A DNA stretch of 64,000 nucleotides, from contig NZ_JARXYP010000002.1 in the NCBI RefSeq assembly GCF_029893805.1, forward strand, positions 7,502,001-7,566,000, read 5' to 3'. The notes beneath the pieces were generated by a model. It saw only the letters and a program-made list of their open reading frames with translations, was not told the origin of the DNA and ran no database searches. The DNA comes from Streptomyces sp. SAI-135 (GTDB lineage: Bacteria; Actinomycetota; Actinomycetes; Streptomycetales; Streptomycetaceae). Below are positions 59,946 through 64,000 of this stretch, piece after piece. The translations under genes were made by a program, and so were the position numbers. Position 1 is the stretch's first letter. The number at the start of each line of letters is the position of its first letter.

Positions 59946-60401
59946 ATGAGTCTTACCGTGAACGGCCTCGACGAACTGAAGAAGCTCGCGGGCAGCGACC
60001 TCGGCACCAGCGAGTGGATCGAGGTCACCCAGGAGCGCATCAACACCTTCGCCGACGCGACCGGTGACCACCAGTGGATCCACGTGGACCCCGAGCGTGC
60101 CAAGGACGGCCCGTTCGGCGCCCCCATCGCCCACGGCTATCTGACCCTCTCGCTGTTCATCCCCCTGTTCACCGGACTCCTGGACGTCCAGGGCGTGACC
60201 ACCAAAGTCAACTACGGCCTGAACAAGGTCCGTTTCCCCGCCCCGGTGAAGGCCGGCTCCCGCATCCGGCTCGTCGCCAAGCTCACGGATGTCGAGGAGG
60301 TGCCGGGCGGTGTCCAGATCACCGTCGACGGGGCGATCGAGATCGAGGGGGGCGCGAAGCCGGCGGCGGTGCTTCAGAGTCTTTCCCGGTTCTACGCCTA
60401 G
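59946..60401 (+). CDS. MaoC-family enoyl-CoA hydratase
   Basis: A 151-residue hotdog-fold protein with the hydratase-2 motif FADATGDHQWIHVDPERAKDGPFGAPIAHGYLTLSL, containing the catalytic Asp and His. It hydrates enoyl-CoA in the (R)-specific manner, working with the SDR in beta-oxidation-like chemistry. It starts 8 bases after the ligase stop. It is the last gene of the operon. Confidence 0.92.
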   Translation: MSLTVNGLDELKKLAGSDLGTSEWIEVTQERINTFADATGDHQWIHVDPERAKDGPFGAPIAHGYLTLSLFIPLFTGLLDVQGVTTKVNYGLNKVRFPAPVKAGSRIRLVAKLTDVEEVPGGVQITVDGAIEIEGGAKPAAVLQSLSRFYA

Positions 60402-60435
60402 TCCTCCGGGAGGCAGTGGGGAACCGCGGGACCGT

Positions 60436-60492
60436 TGTGGCTGGTCGCGCCCACGCGGCGGAGCCGCACATCAACACAGCCCCGCGCCCCTG
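60436..60492. repeat. Streptomyces-type dispersed intergenic repeat
   Basis: GTGGCTGGTCGCGCCCACGC, GCGGCGGAGCCGC (stem GCGGC/GCCGC) and CAGCCCCGCGCCCCTG are familiar components of a repeat found between genes across Streptomyces genomes. Here it lies between convergent genes (MaoC and the PHP protein) and probably serves as a bidirectional terminator. Confidence 0.7.
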
Positions 60493-60506
60493 CCGAGGCG
60501 CTTGTC

Positions 60507-62177
60507 TCAGCCGACCACGTCTACGAAGACCGGGTTCGAGTAGAACCACGTGTCCGCCCACGGGTCGCCGTCGCCCGGCGTGTGGGGGATCGGGCCGTGC
60601 GGGTCGATCGCCGTGCCGAGGTAGCCCGCCCCGTGCCGCTTGCCGTCGCTGCCGCGCAGGCGGACGTAGAAGGACTCGTCCCCGGCGGTCAGCGGGACGC
60701 GCAGGGTGTACGTGCCCTTCCGGCCCGACACGTCCTTCGTGTGCACGACCCTGGTGTCGGGCGCCCGCCAGCTGTCCCGGTCGGTCACCGGACCGCGTAC
60801 CGCGCCCCGGATCACGTCCACGTGCGCCAACTCGGGCAGGATCCCCTGGGGGTTGGGGCGGGAGGCGGAGGTGACCGTCACGTACAGCGTGATCCTCTCG
60901 CCCCTGCGGACCCGCAGCCGGCCGCCCAGCGTGACACCGCGTCCGGCGTCGCAGTCCCGCTTCACACGGACGTCGAGCCCGTCGAGCAGGTGCCCGTGGT
61001 CCACCCAGACGCGACCCGCACGCAGGCCCGCCATCACCGCGCGGTACCCGTAGCGGGTCACGCCGACGTGGGTACGGCTGAACTCGCCGGGCCAGAAGTC
61101 GCTGCCGGGCTGCGGGGTGCCGGTGTTCACCGGGTCGGGCAGCTTGCCGGTGTTGTCGAAGTTCTGCCCCGCCGGCCAGTCGCCGTTCTTCCAGGTGTCG
61201 AAGACGGTGCGGTGGTTGTCGGAGTTCGTGGTGATCGAGAACAGGCTGCCTTCGGCCAGCATCGAGTCCCACAGCCCGCCGACGGTCGCCGTCGCCCAGT
61301 CGAAGCCGCCGTACGTCAGGTATGCGTCGGCCGGGAAGCCGGGCCAGGACTGCGCCGACGGTTTGTTCTCGTACTCGCCGCGGATCGAGGTCGTCCCGCG
61401 CCAGCCCGGGATCGCCGCGCCCTGGGCGCCCGGCGCCCCCTCCATGCCGATCATGATCTCAGGGGCCGCGTCCCGCCAGCCCCGCATCTCGTGCGGGGAG
61501 TCGATGCCGAGCCGCAGCGGGTGGTTGGCGATGACGAGGACGTCGTCCACGTACCCCGAACGGCGCTGCTCCGCCAGCCACTTGATCGCCTTGACGGCGT
61601 GCGCCTCGTTGCGGGCGGTGTCGGCGGCACCCGCGGAGCCCTCGGTGTAGCCGAGGAGCTTGCCGTCGTAGGCGAGCTCGAACTGCGTGAGCAGGTCGGT
61701 CTCGTGGGGCCCGGGAGCCGCGAACACCGTGCAGTGCTCGGCGGCCGGGATGTACCACTCCAGACCCTGGAAGATCAGCTGCCGCGGGTTCTCCGAGCGG
61801 GCCCTGACGATCTCCGCGTGCTCCAGCTTGGCACCGTACCGGGCGTGCCCGAAGTTGGAGTGCTCGTTGAACACCATCCAGTCCAGGCCGTACTTGGCGG
61901 CGGCCCGCGCCTGCTGGGAGAAGGTGTACTTCGCGTCGTGGCTGTAGACGGAGTGCACGTGGTGGTCGCCGACGAGGTAAGCGAGGCGGGGGTCGTCGCC
62001 GCCCAGGCCCCGCTTCCCGGAAGCGGCGAAAGCGGGAGTGGCCGCCGACCCCAGCGCGAAGGCCGCGCCGAACAGGCCCGCGCGGCGCAGGAGTCCGCGT
62101 CTCGACACGCCCTGCGCGTCGAGGTCGGCGGGGGAGACGGAGGGGTCGGCCCAGGAGGGGAGCTGCTGCTCGGTCAT
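60507..62177 (-). CDS. Tat-exported PHP-domain phosphoesterase
   Basis: A 556-residue secreted protein. The N-terminus has a twin-arginine signal (SRRGLLRRAGLFGAAFALGS) with a cleavage region near AFAASG. The mature protein begins with the PHP metal motif LVGDHHVHSVYSHD and has VFNEHSNFGH, VIANHPLRLG and TTNSDNH as further ligand segments. A C-terminal beta-rich domain follows from about 400. It probably hydrolyses a phosphoester outside the cell. It lies 19 bases after the stop of the LamG phosphoesterase and is likely co-transcribed with it. Confidence 0.83.
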   Translation of the reverse strand: MTEQQLPSWADPSVSPADLDAQGVSRRGLLRRAGLFGAAFALGSAATPAFAASGKRGLGGDDPRLAYLVGDHHVHSVYSHDAKYTFSQQARAAAKYGLDWMVFNEHSNFGHARYGAKLEHAEIVRARSENPRQLIFQGLEWYIPAAEHCTVFAAPGPHETDLLTQFELAYDGKLLGYTEGSAGAADTARNEAHAVKAIKWLAEQRRSGYVDDVLVIANHPLRLGIDSPHEMRGWRDAAPEIMIGMEGAPGAQGAAIPGWRGTTSIRGEYENKPSAQSWPGFPADAYLTYGGFDWATATVGGLWDSMLAEGSLFSITTNSDNHRTVFDTWKNGDWPAGQNFDNTGKLPDPVNTGTPQPGSDFWPGEFSRTHVGVTRYGYRAVMAGLRAGRVWVDHGHLLDGLDVRVKRDCDAGRGVTLGGRLRVRRGERITLYVTVTSASRPNPQGILPELAHVDVIRGAVRGPVTDRDSWRAPDTRVVHTKDVSGRKGTYTLRVPLTAGDESFYVRLRGSDGKRHGAGYLGTAIDPHGPIPHTPGDGDPWADTWFYSNPVFVDVVG

Positions 62178-62196
62178 GGTGATCCTCAGGAAGGGG

Positions 62197-64000
62197 TCAG
62201 TGAGTCATGAAGGACGAGACGGGCAGCGCCCGCGACACGATCCGGACGTCGCCGAGGCGGCCGTAGAAGATCTGGTCGATCTTGTCTGCGTAGGTGTAGC
62301 CGCCCAGCAGCCAGGGCCCGCCGACCGAGGTGATCCCGACGGCCGGCGCCTTCGGGTTGCGGACGACCGGGCAGCCCTGGACGTACAGCGTGGTGTGCTT
62401 CCCGTCGTTGACGACGGCGAGGTGCCACCAGGTCTCCAGCGGGGTCTCCTGGCCCCAGTTGGTGGCGATGCCCTGCTGGTTCAGTGGGCGCATGGCCCAC
62501 TGCGGCTCGCGGTCGTTGGACAACGACAGCGTGGCGAGCGGCTCGTCGGGGTCGTCCGCCGTCTTGCCCGCGGCCCCGCCGGTACCCCGCCGACTGACCA
62601 GTCCCGCCCAGGCGTTGTGGTCCGGGTCCCAGTCGGCGGGCATGCGGTAGAACACCTCGATGGTGTAACCGTCCCTGAACAGCGCCGAGTTGAGCGGCGC
62701 CTTGTCGACCGTCTGGAGATACGCGCCCTTCAGCGGCGACTTCCAGCCCCGGAACTCCAGGCTGCCGTGACCGGGCTGGTCGGGGTGGTGGTCGGCGGAC
62801 CAGCCGAGCGAGCCGCCGCCGACCGGGACCACGGTGAGGTCGTTGCCCTTGCCCGAGAGGTCACGGACCGTGCCGGAGACGGCCGAGTCGAAGCGCCAGT
62901 ACGCGGCCGTACCCGGTATGAGCATCTTGGACGCCGGTCGGGCCGCCCGCGCGGGCACCGGGTCGAAGCCCGCGAAGCGCTCCGCGAAGTCGATGGCGAC
63001 GGTGAACCGGTCGGCGTCGCCGCTGAGTTCGATCTCCTGCCGCTCCAGCTCGTTGAGGCCCTCGGCGGCCCGGCCGAGGATCCACGGGGAGACCGTCTCC
63101 ACGTCGATCACCCCGCGATCGAGGTCGAAGCGGTACAGACGGATCATGGCCGCGCCGCCGAAGTACCGGTTCTGGTAGTTCGTCAGGTGCAGGTGGACGT
63201 CGTTGCCCGCCGTGTTCTTGCGGGTCGCCCGGCCGGCCGGCCAGTAGTGCCCGTTGAGGGTGAGGAAGATCTGGTCGTGGTCCTTGACCAGCCGGTCCCA
63301 CAGCTGCTGCCCGTACGCCGACAACTGGTCGTCCGCGACGACGAGTTCGTGCGTTGTCAGGATCACCGGCGTCTTCGGGTGAGCGGCCAGGACGCTCTTC
63401 GCCCAGGCGTGTCCCTGGTCCGAGAGCCGCCAGTCCAGCGCGAGGACCATCCACGCGCGGCCCGCGGCCCGGAAGAGGTGGTAGGTGTTGTAGCCGTCGG
63501 GGGAGACCCCGCCGAAGGTCCTGTGGCCCCGGAACCGGTCCGGGCCGAACACGTCCAGGTACGGGGTCGGACCCCGCTGGTCGGTCGTGGACGACTTCAC
63601 GTCGTGGTTGCCGGCGAGGACGCTGTAGCCGACGCCCCGCCGGTCGAGGAGCTCGAAGGCGTCGCTGATCGCGGCGAACTCGGCCGTCGCCCCGTTCTGC
63701 GTGAGGTCGCCCAGGTGGGACAGGAAGACGATGTTCTCGTCCTTCCCGTGCTCCAGGAGATAGCGCAGCGAGGCCTCGACGGGCGCCTTGTCGATGCTCG
63801 GCCCGTCGAAGAGGTACTGCGTGTCGGGCATGACGGCGAGCGTGAAACGCCGGCTGTCGGTGTCGGGACGCCGGCCGGACGCGGAGGCGGCCTCGGCCGT
63901 GGCGGATGACGCGGAGGCGGCCTCGGCCGTGGCGGCGGGCAGGGCGGCGCCCGCCGTGGCCGCGGCACCCAGCAGCGCCGTGGCCCGCAGGAAACTGCGC
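62197..64000 (-). CDS. Tat-exported calcineurin-like phosphoesterase with LamG domain (partial at 5' end)
   Basis: The window contains about 600 codons; the true start is beyond 64000. The visible N-terminus is the end of a Tat-like signal (RSFLRATALLGAAATAGAAL) followed by a duplicated TAEAASAS linker. The calcineurin-type metallophosphoesterase domain has VMPDTQY, SHLGDLTQNG, AGNHD, TTHE and GHYW, and a C-terminal concanavalin-like LamG domain begins at about residue 360 (AAYWRFDSAVSGTVRDLSGKG) and ends near FYGRLGDVRIVSRAL. It should be a secreted phosphoesterase that binds carbohydrate or a surface. It is upstream of the PHP gene in the same direction. Confidence 0.88.
   Translation of the reverse strand, partial: RSFLRATALLGAAATAGAALPAATAEAASASSATAEAASASGRRPDTDSRRFTLAVMPDTQYLFDGPSIDKAPVEASLRYLLEHGKDENIVFLSHLGDLTQNGATAEFAAISDAFELLDRRGVGYSVLAGNHDVKSSTTDQRGPTPYLDVFGPDRFRGHRTFGGVSPDGYNTYHLFRAAGRAWMVLALDWRLSDQGHAWAKSVLAAHPKTPVILTTHELVVADDQLSAYGQQLWDRLVKDHDQIFLTLNGHYWPAGRATRKNTAGNDVHLHLTNYQNRYFGGAAMIRLYRFDLDRGVIDVETVSPWILGRAAEGLNELERQEIELSGDADRFTVAIDFAERFAGFDPVPARAARPASKMLIPGTAAYWRFDSAVSGTVRDLSGKGNDLTVVPVGGGSLGWSADHHPDQPGHGSLEFRGWKSPLKGAYLQTVDKAPLNSALFRDGYTIEVFYRMPADWDPDHNAWAGLVSRRGTGGAAGKTADDPDEPLATLSLSNDREPQWAMRPLNQQGIATNWGQETPLETWWHLAVVNDGKHTTLYVQGCPVVRNPKAPAVGITSVGGPWLLGGYTYADKIDQIFYGRLGDVRIVSRALPVSSFMTH

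Overview
The window is high-GC chromosomal DNA of a Streptomyces-type actinomycete. The signs are GGAGG-type ribosome sites, GTG and TTG starts, many 4-bp stop/start overlaps, an OpcA-containing pentose-phosphate operon, an SCO5389-type protein and a typical Streptomyces intergenic repeat. There is no integrase, transposase, phage gene or CRISPR array. It reads as a mosaic of metabolic operons.

Region 1 (155-5617): oxalate utilisation. Oxalate-CoA ligase is divergent from oxalyl-CoA decarboxylase and formyl-CoA transferase, with two inverted repeats in the shared promoter region; a PAS protein lies convergent. Region 2 (5727-16523): tRNA-Leu(GAG), a serine hydrolase, an EF-G paralogue, a MinD/CooC-like ATPase with an SCO5389-type partner, and an acetyltransferase / binding protein / fused permease / MFS operon that has no ABC ATPase.

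Region 3 (17430-29078) is the most interesting. It holds a CDP-alcohol phosphotransferase, an MDR dehydrogenase, a PTPS-fold protein lacking its zinc site and catalytic triad, a GT4 glycosyltransferase, a methyltransferase, an LPG-synthase/flippase-like membrane protein, a creatininase-family hydrolase and a GTP cyclohydrolase II with Met120 in place of the usual Tyr. That substitution marks FAPy-releasing enzymes. A tightly coupled four-gene block follows: an ornithine-cyclodeaminase-family enzyme, a DAO-type FAD oxidase and two saccharopine-dehydrogenase-like enzymes, which resembles lysine/pipecolate chemistry. Together they look like an uncharacterised pathway to a glycosylated, probably membrane-linked, GTP-derived pyrimidine or pterin-like compound.

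Region 4 (29111-34620): serine hydrolase, PPOX and VOC proteins, then a quinate/shikimate locus (MHS transporter, TetR, QsuD-like dehydrogenase) with two operators. Region 5 (34628-46480): tkt-tal-zwf-opcA-pgi-gnd-phosphatase operon, divergent from an AraC regulator that shares a perfect palindrome with it. Region 6 (46595-55155): GH16-CBM6 glucanase with a LacI-type box, SDR/XRE pair, the 3' remnant of an L,D-transpeptidase gene, an MMPL exporter and a two-component system. Region 7 (55214-60401): coupled MarR-IclR regulators, divergent from an SDR-amidohydrolase-acyl-CoA ligase-MaoC operon of unknown substrate. Region 8 (60507-64000): two Tat-exported hydrolases, the second cut by the window edge.

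Two tandem arrays (16509-17257, units of about 240 bp; 50143-50590, units of about 165 bp) abut the 3' ends of genes. Their units repeat the neighbour's terminal codons and stop, an architecture the gene content does not explain.
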